Part shown: positions 31,135 to 43,301 of the stretch, one piece after another | Layout of the letters: every line of letters begins with the position of its first letter | Numbering within the stretch: the stretch's first letter is position 1 | Assembly (NCBI GenBank): GCA_019671005.1 | Contig: CM033744.1 | Coordinates: forward strand, 1,454,208-1,518,207 | Direction of reading: 5' to 3' | Length of the DNA: 64,000 bases | From: Hibiscus mutabilis | Taxonomy: Eukaryota; Streptophyta; Magnoliopsida; Malvales; Malvaceae | Notes under the pieces: generated by a model | Told to the model about the DNA's origin: nothing | The model's input: only the letters and a program-made list of their open reading frames with translations | The model's database searches: none | Translations under genes and position numbers: made by a program

Positions 31135-31866
31135 ATGCCGTCTCTTGGCATGGACAGAAGGAGCGCCCGTTAGGGCCCAAAATTTTTTATAATATTCGAT
31201 ATTATAGTTTAACTTTTTAATACTTATTGTTAGGGGTTTATTTTTAAAATTTAATTTTTTAATATTTGTTATTAAATATTCAATTATTTTCAATACTTGA
31301 TAATAAGACTCTAATTTTTTTAACACCTATTATTAGGGCTTCAGTTTTTTTCTCAATATTTGTTAGAAGTATTAGTGTCTAATTTTTTTCCTCAATACTT
31401 GTTATTAGATGTACATTTTTCAATACTTATTATTAGGCCTAATATTTTCAATATTTTTTTCTCAATACTTGTTATTAGATGTTCACTTTTTAATATTTCT
31501 TAAAATTTAATTTTTCCTTAATACTCTTTAGAGAGTCAATTTTTTCTAATACTTATAATTAGGGGCCCAATTTTTTCCATAATATTTGTTATTATGTATA
31601 TACTCTTAAATTTTCAATTTTTTAATATTTATTATTAAGAGTATAGTTTTATCTCAATACTTGTTATTAGGGGCATAATTTTTTTAATATTTGTTATTAG
31701 AGACATACTCTTAAAATTTAAATTTTTTTCAATACTTGTTATTAGAGACCTGATTTTTTAATACTTGTTATTAGATGCATACTTTTAAAATTAATTTTTT
31801 AATATTTGTTATTATGGGCTAATTTTTAGATTCGCCCTTGGGCCTCTAAAATCTCATAAACGGCTA
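31135..31866. mobile_element. hAT-like non-autonomous insertion filled by a minisatellite
   Basis: The left end (TGCCGTCTC...cgcccgttagggccc) and right end (gcccttgggcctct...AAACGGCTA) form imperfect inverted ends. Between them lie about 17 degenerate units of 35-45 bp with core AATACTTGTTATTAG followed by a run of T. No transposase is present. The class is uncertain; GGGCC-type ends and the style suggest hAT. Confidence 0.45.
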
Positions 31867-32977
31867 TGTGTATATTAAACATATATATTTTAGGTTTATC
31901 CTTAAACAATGATGTACCAAGTGGATATTAGAGAGACTCGCACATTTGAAAATTTTAATTTTTTATATATTTTGATCTTTTTATTTTATATTAATAATAT
32001 AATCTCGCACTCTCTGCAATTTTCAATCCTCATATAATTTCATTAAATATAAAAATTCGCACTTTAAACTATATTTTAAGTCAATACCATTATCTCAACT
32101 GTTTAATTTAACGTGAAACTTTCAAAAAAAAATGTCAAGTAAAAATAAATAAAATATTTGAAGTTTAAATATATTCAAGAATATTATAACTGTAAAAATA
32201 TAAAAAATGTAAAAAATTGGAATATATGTATAAATGGTAAATAATTAAAAGTATTTATAAATTATTTTTTAAAAACAATTCAAGCACAAGACCCAAAATA
32301 AAACATTGGTTAAAATCTTTAAAAAGCCTTATTAGAGAAACAAACAATGTTAACCCACTTAAATTCGGTCCATATCCTATTTAACTCCTGGCCCAGTGAG
32401 CCCAAAAATTAAATCACTCTTGACTAACCTAAGAGAACACTAAACCTAATCCCTAACAGCAACAGCCAACCCTCACAATCTGCCGCCGTGCCTCTCATCT
32501 CTTCAAACTTTACTTTCAATCTTTCATGTCATTTTTCTGACAAAACTTCGATCAACCACTTGTCGTTTCCGTTTTATTCACCGCCTCTTCCATTGTGATT
32601 GTTGTCCCTTCGCGACCAAACCCCTCGCATCAGTTCTCCTTCACTGTTCGTCGTTTGCGAGGAATGACATCAAGACCGTCCGTCGTCGCCGTTTGGTTCA
32701 CGTTCCAGTAACTATGTTGGGGACGCATGAGAAGGCCAGAGGCCATCCCCAGAACTATTCCAACCGTCCCCGATCACTTTCAACCGTACCCCATCCCCGT
32801 CGGTCGTCCCCGGTACGTACCCGTGCCGTACCCATACCAAAGACGTTTCGAATACTTGAAACGGCATAGAGTTGCCGTACCCGTGCTTCCTAGGGGATGA
32901 TTATGGGAAAAGGAATCAAGAAGCGCAACGCCCAATACCTGAGATGACATTGCAACAAGAGGTGTTTCAATTAAAAC
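31867..32977. other. AT-rich intergenic DNA and possible LINE 5' leader
   Basis: 31867-32400 is AT-rich with nothing recognised. From about 32400 the base composition rises (gccgccgtgcc, cgtcgtcgcc, repeated gtccc and gtaccc words), as in the GC-richer 5' leader of many plant LINEs. No open frame with recognised content precedes 32978. Confidence 0.4.
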
Positions 32978-34223
32978 ATGATAATAAAGGAGGATGAAAT
33001 CGAGAGTTCTCAACAAAGAGAAGAATTCAGAGTCGTAACAGGGATTGTGGATGAGGAGAAAGTGGATATTTTGAAAAGCTTCGCCCTTGGATTTTGTCGT
33101 AAACCACAACAGATCATAGATTTGGCGAAGGAATTTCATCGGGCGGATTTGAAGGGCTTCACGATTATGCGAGTAGCGGGATCGTTGATTTTACTGATGT
33201 TTCAAAATCCAGATGAGAGAAAGAGGACTATAGACTCTGGTTTGCTGGATCAGTGGTTAGAAAATGTTATGGACTGGTCGCCAGCGATTCCAATGCTGAA
33301 GCGTAGGGTATGGGTGTCGGCATGTAGAATCCCAATACATGCTTGGTCCGAAGGAACATTCTAAAATATCGCCGCCATCTGGGGGGAATTGATTCAAGTG
33401 GAGGCTGAAACCTTAGTTCCTTCGAATTTTGAGACAGCACGTTTCTTGGTGGAGACAGATTGGTTCCATCGTATTGAGGATACTATTGATCTGCAAGTCG
33501 ACGATAATACTTTTCGTGTGAGACTTCGTGAAGTAGATGAGCTACATGATGTAAAGGTGATGAATGTTGCGTACAATTGGGGACATGAGTACAGACGATA
33601 CAAAATTACCAAGCAAAACTGGTTTGCGACAGCGTGAACATATAGAGGAACAATCGAGTCAGGAATCTATGGTACCAGATACATATATGAATGCATCACC
33701 GACTGTCTGGCATATAAATCGATTTTGGAAAGATAATCGTATGGAGGATTGGCGTGTTTTGGAGATGCCGATTAACACTTTGGCCGGTTTGACTCGTGAG
33801 GTGTCAGGGACATGGATGGATGAGGAGGCAGTGGGAGTAGTGAATAGAATTGAGGAGTGTCAAGCCAGCTTGGATGTAAATAATTGTGAAATGGGACTCG
33901 AATTGGTAATTGCTGGGCCTCGGTCCGAGATTCCCAGGGCAGGGAAAGCAACGATAATAGAACATAATGGGGAACAGCGAAGAGTACGACAGATTTCAGA
34001 GGTAGTGCTCAATTTTTTGTCGCCAGAAGAGCGATGTAAAGCAGAACGGACATTGAACAAAAAAGGAAGGGGAAGGCCGAGAAAAAATCCACAATCTACG
34101 CCATATATAGCCAATGGTTCGTTGTTGGACTCTGACTTTATTACAGCGGCAGCTAGTTATTTTAAGGCAAGCATAAGAAACTTTAGACTTAGGAAGATTG
34201 ATTGGTGCCAAGACTGTGGGTAA
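32978..34223 (+). pseudogene. LINE ORF1 (nucleic-acid-binding protein), degraded
   Basis: Plant LINE ORF1 binds the element RNA. The first part (32978-33361) resembles the plant DUF4283-type region (LAKEFHRADLKGFTIMRVAGSLILLMFQN...GLLDQWLENVMDWSP). A stop at 33362-33364 and a frame change near 33600 break it. The last part holds the AT-hook-like GRGRPRKN motif near 34075. A clear C-x2-C-x4-H-x4-C knuckle was not seen; NWGHEYRRY near 33580 may be its remnant. The final segment ends at 34221-34223. Confidence 0.8.
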
Positions 34224-34293
34224 AAAAGACGAAATTGTCTAGGACATAGCAAGGCTTATCGAGGCGAGAGTGCTGCAAAAATAGCAGCGAGAC

Positions 34294-35670
34294 ATGAGAT
34301 TGTTATCGTGGAATGCACGAGGCCTTGGAACTGCAGCGAAATGTAGAGCAGTTCAGAAATTAATACGGCAACATCGGTGAAAGATGATCTTGTTACAAGA
34401 AACAAAATTAGAGGTGGTGACGGATAATATTGTGCGAAGGATTTGGATATCGGATAATTTTGACTGTGTATGCTCCCTCAGCTGGTAATTTAGGGGGCAT
34501 TTTGTTGATTTGGGACAAAGCTTGGTTTCAGTTAAGAGGGTCGACAAAACGGTTTCGGTTTGTGATGGTTGAAGGACATTGGCTATTTGATAATTGGTCA
34601 TGTGGAATTGTGGGAGTTTATGTATCTTGTTTGGTTGGGGAACAAGCGAGTTTGTGGCAGGAGTTAAGTTTTTTAATTGATGGTCAGCAACTCCCGTGGT
34701 GCTTGGGAGGAGATTTTAATATGGTCACACAGTAGTGAACGCCTTGGATGCTCAGGTGTGATACAAGGTATGTCGGAGTTTGCTGATTTTATTACCCGAA
34801 ATGATTTAATTGATGTGCCTATACGGGGTAAGAGTTTTACATGGTTTGGAGTAGGTAATAAGTGCAGCCGAATTGATTGATTTTTAGTTTATCTGCGTGG
34901 ATGGAGCGTTACGTCCAATTGGTGATGAATAATTTGCCGAGAGGACTGTCGGATCATACCCCGCTGCTCTTGGTAAGTGATGATTCAGACTGGGGTCCAA
35001 AGCCTTTCCGGTTCTTGAACGTGTGGGTTGGGAAAGCTATGAATGGGAAGGTGATGGAGCAAGAATGGGGGTGGTTATCGGGGCTGCAGGCCGACTCGAG
35101 CATGCTGCACAAGTTGAAAGGGCTGAAATGTTTTCTGCGAAACTAGAATAAACCTTCATTTGGGCATATTGAATAGCGTATTGTGGAAACAACGCATCAG
35201 ATTGAGGAATTAAATGATCTTATGGGACGGGGTTTGTTGACAGACGTATTGGTGGAGGAAAAGAGGCGTTTGCATTCTGAGTTGTGGCAATGGCATCCTT
35301 ATCGTGAATCTGTTTGGTGAAAAAAGTCAAGGGTGACTTGGTTGAAAGGAGGAGATCTAAACACAATTTTTTCATCAGGCGGCAAAGTTTAGAACCTTGC
35401 GTAATTCCATAACTGGTCTGAATATTCATGGGTGTTGGGAGGAAAATCTGGATAGCCTAAAACAGTTTTTTTGGTGAATTCAAGAAGCATTTTGCAAGAC
35501 ATCATACATCGGGTTCCTTGGATGCGAATGTGAGTTTTCAGCAGCTGACTTCTACTCAATCCGCAAGTTTGGAGGTGTCTTTTTCCGAAGATGAGGTGCA
35601 TGCGGCAATATGGGGATGTGAGGGATCCAAGGCACCTGGACCAGACGGTTTCACATTTGAATTCTACAAG
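34294..35670 (+). pseudogene. LINE ORF2 endonuclease and start of reverse transcriptase, degraded
   Basis: ORF2 opens at ATG 34294 (MRLLSWNARGLGT, the endonuclease start). A stop follows at 34378-34380. Endonuclease motifs follow in shifting frames: LLQETKL (34387-34410), GGDFNM (about 34708) and SDHTPLLL (about 34951). The reverse transcriptase begins with the conserved SKAPGPDGFTFEFYK block at 35628-35670, where element B interrupts it. Several stops and shifts make it non-functional. Confidence 0.88.
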
Positions 35671-38481
35671 TGTAGCGATGTCTTTTTCTGATACTTCTCA
35701 TCGCTAAAATAAAAACGATTGTGTTTCGAAGGATTTTTGAAAGGTGTTTGTGATTTTTTGGATATAAAATATTTATTCCGTGGGGTTTACAAAAAACCTC
35801 ATAAAAATGGAGTCGCCACCGGCCACTTAGGTAGGCCGGACACCATAAAACCAGAGATTCGAAAAGACAGGGTTCGGGAGTCGGTTACGGATGAGGAAGG
35901 ATTAGCACCCCCACACCGCCTAAAAATTGGTACTTTAATAATTACCGCTTTATTAATGTTAGATTTTCCGGATTAGAGTGACGATTATTTTAAATTTCGG
36001 TCATAATTGCGAATATATTTTAAGGGTCCCGTTATCCGAGAATAAATGCTCAACCACTATCACTACGCTTGATACTGGCCCCGTTTACGCTCGGATAAAG
36101 GGACTCCGCATTAACAAGTTATATCTCGATATGCAATCTTAGTGGCAAAAACATAAAACATGACAAAACATTTAAATATAATAAATATTGATATACCAGA
36201 ATGCTAATTTAACATGAACGATATTTTAGACTAAAACATGTATATATATATATATATATTATTCTAAATAATAGATAAAAACAACTATCATATGCCAAGA
36301 TAATAAGGCGGGAATAAGTACATATATACGAACAAGTATTTCAAAAAGACATGCATACTGGTAATAAAACATATTTCAACATATACGGGTCCACATGTCG
36401 TAAAAAGGTAAATACACTAACATGTAACCCCCAAAAACAAGGAAACACACACGTATAAAATACAAAATACACCATGTACGAACCAATTAAAACATAACAT
36501 GCTTGATATGAATAACCAGATAAAGAACGAATATCATACTGGACACATATATATACATATAAACATAAAACGAGTCATATACGAGAGACATAAAATAAAA
36601 TAATATCAACATATACGATTATAATACGAATAATAATATTTACAAAGAAAATAGGACTGAAATGAAAGAAAAACAAAAGTCAGCGGCGGAAATTAAAGAA
36701 CAATAATATGTAATTTGGGGACGAAATTGCGACACAAACAAAACCTAAAAGGACCAGAATTGTAATTAGACCAAGGGGCAGACCCAAAGTGAAAAATTCA
36801 AAAACGCGGGATGGTTAAAGGCGTAATTTTACCATTCAGAAACTGATTCGGTGTAATTTAGTGACTAAATTGTGACCTTTTGAAAAATCAGGGGGACTGG
36901 GACTGTGATTATACCATGCGGCAAGACAAAAATGAAAATATTGAAAACGCGGTGGGATTAAGTGTGTAATTTACCCATTTAGCAAAATAAGAACAACTAT
37001 AAAAGCCCCCCTTTAAGGCCGAAATCAAAATTTTGCCATTTTGTTTCATTTTTACGGTTTTCAAATTTTTCATTCTTCGTTTTCTCTCGTCCATTCTTAT
37101 AATACCCAGAATCCGGCGGTCGGCCGCCGTGTTCTCCGCCGCCGGCCGCCGCTAACCGGCGCCGGCGTGACTCCAAAATAGACCAAAACAACCCCCTTGT
37201 CGTCCTCAATATGAATCCTAGGTTGGATTCGGAGGATATGCCTCCATTCGCCCTAGATCTAGGAAATACGAACCAAAAAAAGTTTAAAACCTAAGACAAA
37301 AAACTACCAGGGGCCTTCCCCTTCCTTCAGTTCACCATCTCTGACTTGGGAAAGCCGAAAGGCTTGTCACTGAGGAAGGGAGACCCACGAACGGCGACGG
37401 TAAAACTTTTCTTCTTTTTGTTTCTGTTTTTTTTTTGTATATGCATGTAAAGAAAATAAGTAAGGAAAAAGTACCACTGGACTTGCTTTGCCTTTTTTGT
37501 ATTTCTGAAAAAAAGTTCAATACACTATCTGTTTTGTGTTTTTTTGCTTCCTTTTTTTTTCGCGCTCCCCCCCTTTTGTTACAAGATTTCTATATCATAT
37601 ATATCATTGTCTTCTTTGTTGCAAGTTGCATCCTGCTTTTTTCAGATCTGAACTGAACTGACCATTTTTTGCTTGTTATCTTGGGCATGTTCTGAATATC
37701 GGCGCGGTGGCGGTGTGGACACTCTGCCAGTGGCCAGACACGTTCTCGGCCGTTAGATCAGATCTGATCTAACGGTTGAGATGGCTTGAAGAATGATCGG
37801 CCTGGATGAAGCCTCAATTTGATGAGACGGCTCCAGATCTTGACACGTGGAGCTCCGCAGCCGAGGAGTCAGAACGCGTGGATCTTACGCGCGCGTGGGA
37901 TATTAAAGCGTCCGCGCGTGGACTACACGCGCGCGTGGCACTTGAACGGTCCGTACGTGTGGAACACGCGTCTGACAGATATTTTGGATCTCCTGGTTGC
38001 ATCGTGGTCGTTGGATCAGATCTTGATCCAACGGCCCACAGTCACCTGCACACACAGTAATTGCAATTAGATAAGATTTAGATTTGGGCCAACCGGGCCT
38101 TGTAATGTATTTGGACTTGGACTGTAATTTTATATGGGTTTAATATATATTTAATTTTCTCATTTTACCAGCCCAATAATAATAATAATAATAATAATTA
38201 TAACAGCAATACATGTATATACGAAAATATATACTTATATTATACAATCATTAATTAATATAATATTCTAGTATACGTACGTATAACCATACATATAATT
38301 AACATAACATCTATATATTAATCAAATATACGCTCATACTCTAGATACATACGAGACATACATACACCCCTAATACGTATACATAGCTTATACATGCACA
38401 CACCACCTTATATTAGTAATATTCATATAATAAATATACATGCAATATTAATATATTTACAAGTAAAAATGAGTGATTACA
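35671..38481 (-). repeat. Element B left LTR (3' LTR in element sense)
   Basis: 2811 bp. The first 460 bp match the LTRs of A and E; the rest is specific to B and includes a TA run (36240-36260), a GC-rich part (37110-37170), a perfect 26-nt palindrome (37750-37775), a second near-palindrome (about 38007-38037), and an AAT run (38187-38208). It has one copy of a 40 bp unit that is duplicated in the right LTR. Confidence 0.93.
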
Positions 38482-38788
38482 GTTGCCCCTCTTTGCTTGT
38501 TCTCATGGAATGGGAAACAAAGCAAAGATTCATAAGCACTCATTTTTATCAGACTTCCCTGTTTGTAGCCTTGGAAAAACGAATTCTTTTGGACATTTCC
38601 GCTCTTCCTTGGCTGAATCTTCAGGCTCGTAAGTTCTTTCTATATAGAGCTTTGTCACCTTCCGATCTTGGAGATATAGGCTCTTTCGACATAGAACCCT
38701 TTCGCTCTGACATCCGAATTATGAGTCATTCCTTTCACTTTGAGACAATAAAGCTTGGAGTCCTTCCTATATAGAACTCTTTGCTTTC
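38482..38788 (-). other. Element B polypurine tract, hairpin and array remnant
   Basis: Next to the 3' LTR the minus strand reads GCAAAGAGGGGCAAC, the polypurine tract (38482-38496). Arms CTTTGCTT (38491-38498) and AAGCAAAG (38520-38527) pair. From 38630 to 38780 there are a few copies of the TTCTATATAGA-type unit that forms the array in element A. Element D's insertion follows at once. Confidence 0.75.
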
Positions 38789-40314
38789 TGTTGCGTGTGA
38801 TAAGTGCTACGCAATTGTGCAAGTATACACGTCGCAAGTAATAAAGTGATATGAGTATCGAGTATCGTCTCCACAGGGATTGGTTTGGGCCACTTTGCTT
38901 AAGTTACTGCACTGTGAAAAGTAAAAACACAATTAAAGGATTAAAGGAGTTTAACTAATAACTAAACTAGAAAGCAATAAAGTAAAAGAAAAGATGAGAT
39001 CGATTGAGAGAGATAGGCTAGGTTATCGTGAGTTGAGGTGTGATAGCCGATTGGATTGTCTTGGTAAAAGAGTGCACGGGCAACTCAGTTGCCGTGGCGA
39101 CTTGCACAACGGGGTTGCCTTGGCAACTAATTGATGGTTGCCTGGGGCGACTAGTTGGGCAACTACTTGGGCGATCGGGCAGCAGCAACTTCAAGGTTCG
39201 GCGGAGCGTTCTTCAATGGTTTCTTCTTATCCCTAAGTCGAAACTCTAGCTACTTGTGCATGCCTTGATAATACATCCTGCGTGAATCAAGGGTGAACAA
39301 CAACCAATCTTGCACTCCTCTTAGCCGTTGAAATCCTTAACTTATTCCTAAGCCGGATTAATCTTCACCATCATTGGATTGAATAAAGATCATATTCATT
39401 CGTTTCTTGAATCTAACTCTCCCGATATTAGATAAATGGATGAAATCACGAGATCCTCTCCCAATTCACTCGCAAACAATAATAAGAATCAAGAATGAAT
39501 AAACCTTGAAATAGAAAAGTACAAACTCTTATTACCTAAACAAAAACCAATAGTTTCTCACAACCACAAAACATAATAACCATAGCCGATCAAGTTAGTT
39601 CATGGTTGGGTTCAAAAGATATACAAAGAATAATCCCCAAACCATGAATCTAATAGAAGCAAAGAAGAAGAAGAAGTCGAAATTCCCCTAATGCTCTCTT
39701 GTCGAAATTTCCCCCTTGCTCTCTCTCTTGATTGTCGAAATCTCCTTGCTATTTATAGGGCTAGGCTAGGCCAAAGTCCTTCTTTGAGGAGGAGTTTGAG
39801 TTGGAATTAAATTATCTTTAAAGAATATAATTCTTTATTATAATTTTATTCCTATTAGAACTTCTCCTATCTTCTTGGAATTTAATTCTTCTTTAATCTC
39901 TGCATGGCAATCAAATTCCTTTGGGCTTGGGCCTTGCTCCATGTCATCTTGGGCTTGTAAAGTCATTAATTTCGGCATCCCTATTGCATTTTGTCTTTGT
40001 CGACAAATGCCATGGCAACTGCTCGGCGTCTCCTTCATGCATTGCCCGGCAACTAGCTCGGCATATCCTTCATGCATTGCCACGACAACTAGCTCGGCAT
40101 TGCTTTGGCAAGTGATCCTGCACATACACACACAAAAACACACCAAAGCAACATCTTTTTCCACAAAAATCACCAAGTTATGTAATCAAGCTCAACGGTG
40201 GAAAGAAACATGAATTAATGCATGAATGACTAATTATGCAACTATTATGAGCTTAAGTCTAACAATAATATGAGTAAAAAGGGTAATAAAAATAGTACTT
40301 TTGAACACTTATCA
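38789..40314 (-). repeat. Element D left LTR (3' LTR in element sense)
   Basis: 1526 bp from TGTTGCGTG to CACTTATCA on the plus strand. It differs from the right copy by a few indels, for example 'ctaggctaggcc' against 'ctaggcc' and 'gcagcagcaac' against 'gcagcaac'. It contains GTTGCC/GGCAAC palindrome copies. Confidence 0.92.
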
Positions 40315-41140
40315 CGCCCCCAAACTCGAACTATTGCTTGTCCTCAAGCAATGCAAACTAACAATTACATGCCAAGACTTTAATCATCAAAGACATGCTT
40401 TAAACTTGAATTCAAACCTCGGAACCGTGACACAAAGTATGATCACCTTTTAAATTTTTCGGATTGCACAAAAATTTCCCGGAACAAAACTATAATGCTT
40501 GTGACAATGTGTGTGCGTAGTTGTGTACAAGTTGATTTTCAAGATTCTATGTGAATAGTAGGCTTTTATCAATTTAATTACTGGGGCATTTATTTTAATT
40601 TTCACTAGAGCCAATTTCGGGCACCTCTAGTAAAGTAAGCAATTTCTCATTTTATTTTAGTCGACTAGAGCCAATTTCGGGCACCTCTAGCGATTCTTTA
40701 ATGTACATTAACTACTAGAGCCAGTTTCGGGCACCTCTAGCAAGAAAGTGTATTTACTACTAGAGCCAGTTTTGGGCACCTCTAGCAAGAAATTAACTTT
40801 TAATTTTCAATTTTAAATTTACCCAAATTTTAAGCAACCTAAGTTCACTAAGTTTCTTTGAATCAACAACCCACAACCGTGTAAAAAAATTCAGCATCAT
40901 AGTAAAACTCTAAGTTCTTTTCATGCAATCCTAAAATTAAAGGTTATTTCAATTAAGTACAGTGGCAAAAATTCATCATTGGATATTCAACAAGTCTAAG
41001 CAATTAAATCAAATTAAAGGCATGGCAAGTAACATATGCAACCTATATGTGATTGCTAAAGATGAATGCAACTAAACATGAAACTAACTAGAAACCAACA
41101 CCCCCCCAAACTCGAGAGAAGCATTGTCCTCAATGCATGT
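40315..41140 (-). other. Element D 3' untranslated region with hairpins and stem-loops
   Basis: In element sense: hairpin 2 (GCATTG-AGGA-CAATGC, 41136-41121) with a G-rich run, four 26-nt CTAGAG/CTCTAG stem-loops (40760-40785, 40715-40740, 40665-40690, 40605-40630), hairpin 1 (ATTGCTTG-AGGA-CAAGCAAT, 40352-40333) and polypurine tract GAGTTTGGGGGCG (40327-40315). The order is the same as in C. No gene is present. Confidence 0.85.
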
Positions 41141-41196
41141 AAGAGTGAAACAAAATTTAAAAGAAACTAAATGAAATGAGTTAGTCAGAGAGGTCG

Positions 41197-42357
41197 TCAC
41201 CTCGATTGATGAGTTTCCTTCGTGCCGTTTGCTTGATTCAATTTTCGGTCAGTGGTTGAATGCTTGAGGCTAGTACCGCGTGAATAGCATTGCCTTGATT
41301 TGGTCCATGTTTGCCGATGCAGGTTTACTTGCATGTGCATCAGATAGTTGCCGGCCCATTGTTGTTGCTGCGGCATCGCCAGTTTCCGTTGTGGTTGTTG
41401 TGGCGAGTAGTCGGCAGTAAATTTCCTTATCATGGTGGTTGTGAGTCTTGTTGTGGAAAAGAAAATAAAGAAAACCTGGAAACTAAAGATAATGAAGAAA
41501 AATAAAATATATCCTAAAAAATAAAGAGAAAAATAACAAAAAATAATAGAACAAAATAGTTCAAAAAAATAAAATAAAAATAAATGTATCGTAGTTGCCG
41601 TGGCGTCGAGGGTTGCCGAGGCATGCACATCCATGGTTGCCGAGGCGTCGTGGGTTGCCGAGGCGTCGCGTCCATGGTTGCGCAGAGGCGCGTATTAGGA
41701 GTTGTTGCGGTGTTGAAGGTTGCCGTTTTCGATACTTCTTATAGTCCATCCGCACCCTCCATCGGGTGATAATATTGCCCAAAAAGAGTTTGGCAAATGT
41801 GCTTGCCACTACTCCCTTTATGCGTTACCATGGTGGAGGTGTCTTTCTTCTTTGTTCGCTTGTAGTCCATGTATACTCTCCACCTTGCTACTATTCCCGA
41901 AGGCACAAATATATTAATAGGAAAAATTATATCCATTCTCAACCATTCAATTACCTCATTCTTGTCGACTTCTATCATGGTTGGATGTAGCCTTTTGTTG
42001 TCGTGGCAATTGTTGCTCAAGCCAATTGCCGTGGCAATCAGTTGTCAAATTTTGCTCTAAGTCAAGGGAAGAATCAATTTTCTGAAGAGCTTTATGAATC
42101 CAAACACCTTTTTCTTTTGGCCTCTCAAACATCTCCATCAGTAGAGATTTCGATGGCTTCAAATCTACCAACCTCGGTTCCTTAAGACATACCTGCAATG
42201 GACGAGGTGAGTTTTTAAAGAATTCAAAAGGTTCAACTATTACCTGCTCATATTCCATTGGCAAAGTATTATCATCTCGTTGATCTTGCATGTGGTCGAG
42301 TAATTGCCGTGGCAATTGTAGATGAGAGCAATCTATAGATTCCTGCTTCAACATCAA
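41197..42357 (-). pseudogene. Element D pol remnant with duplicated reverse-transcriptase start and ASAT tract
   Basis: Minus-strand fragments include an acidic pre-RT linker (42357-42080), then the RT entry motif LHPTMIEVDKNEVIEWL and RWRVYMDYK (about 41995-41850). A second copy of the last part (RWRVRMDYK) lies at about 41775-41745. A tract of GTTGCC-type repeats follows (41590-41725), translated as HASATLDATAT in the frame that C also uses. The rest of reverse transcriptase and all integrase are missing. Confidence 0.65.
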
Positions 42358-42552
42358 CGTTGTAACCTTCTGGGCATCAGGTTCCTCAGAATTTGCTGTA
42401 GTATTATTGTTCTCTCACTTCACCGAGTGTTGTCGCGCATTGCTCGCTCAGGCTCCTCAATCATTGTCGAGGCAATTTGTTGTTCATGCTCATCATGTGT
42501 TGGGCAGTCTCTCTCATTGGCATCCTCTTGACTTTGAGGTTCTAGTTGTTCC

Positions 42553-43209
42553 TCACACATCGTAGAGATTTCTTTGCATTGCTCCTTGTCCTCTTGCCTT
42601 GGGACTTGATATCCCTAGGAATGAATTGTTGGTGCATGTTATCCATGACATATGTGGATCTCCCCATTGATCTTCTGAATCCCCTAAGGTTGCATCCCAT
42701 TGAGTTATCCTCGTATCCATAGATTTTGATAGCTCTCGAATCTCTTCAATTGATCCGTCAAGTCTAGCCAATGAAGCTAGTAACGCTTTCCTCCAAGGAA
42801 TTGGAATGCTCTTGAAAAGGACTACATTGCCATGGCATATCTGTTCTTCTGCGGCAAAATTGTTATGGTAAAAAAAAATTTGAGCTTTTTTGATCATACC
42901 ATGAAGAATTTTGCTGCTTTGGTTCCCTCTATGGTCCTCCATGTAGTTATATGCACCGAAAATGTGAGGGCAATTTTCAAACACATGATGTTCTCCACAC
43001 ATAGCACAAGATTTTTCCATGGTATAAGTTCTTTGGGCTTTTCTCGGTTGGTATAGGTAATCATCAAAGGGTGCAAGGAACTCTTGATTGAATTGATTCA
43101 TATCTTCCAACATCATCTCTCGAATAGATTGGTTTTTATTTCCCGACATGTTGATGTTCCTTAACTTAGCGCACCTAATTTTTTTTTTTTTTTTTGATAA
43201 AACAAACAA
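42553..43209 (-). pseudogene. Element D gag C-terminal remnant with zinc knuckle
   Basis: An open frame of 218 codons whose N-terminus is a poly-Lys artefact of a T run at 43180-43195. The reliable part starts at MSGNKNQ and contains the knuckle CAMCGEHHVFENC (C-x2-C-x3-H-x4-C spacing) and a helical region (LARLDGSIEEIRELSKSMDTRITQWDATL), both typical of Athila Gag tails. The gag core is missing. It could still make a small nucleic-acid-binding peptide, but no evidence supports that. Confidence 0.7.
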
Positions 43210-43276
43210 AAAGAAAAGTTAGTAAAATTAAGAGAGAAAAAAATGAAATAACAAAAACAACTAACACCAATTGCCA

Positions 43277-43294
43277 ATCCCAACAACGGCGCCA
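43277..43294 (-). promoter_or_regulatory. Element D primer-binding site
   Basis: On the minus strand TGGCGCCGTTGTTGGGAT lies 7 bases after the LTR end. It is the same site as in C with two changes in its 3' half (GTTGTT for GTTGCC, G for GG). Confidence 0.82.
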
Positions 43295-43301
43295 AAAAAC
43301 T

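Noticed and set aside
33564..34223. 219-codon frame as an independent host gene
   Set aside because: It overlaps the end of LINE ORF1 in another frame and ends 70 bp before ORF2; it is the frameshifted ORF1 C-terminus.
38187..38208. AAT microsatellite, and the TA run at 36240-36260
   Set aside because: Ordinary simple repeats inside the LTR of B; noted in the LTR entry but not treated as separate features.
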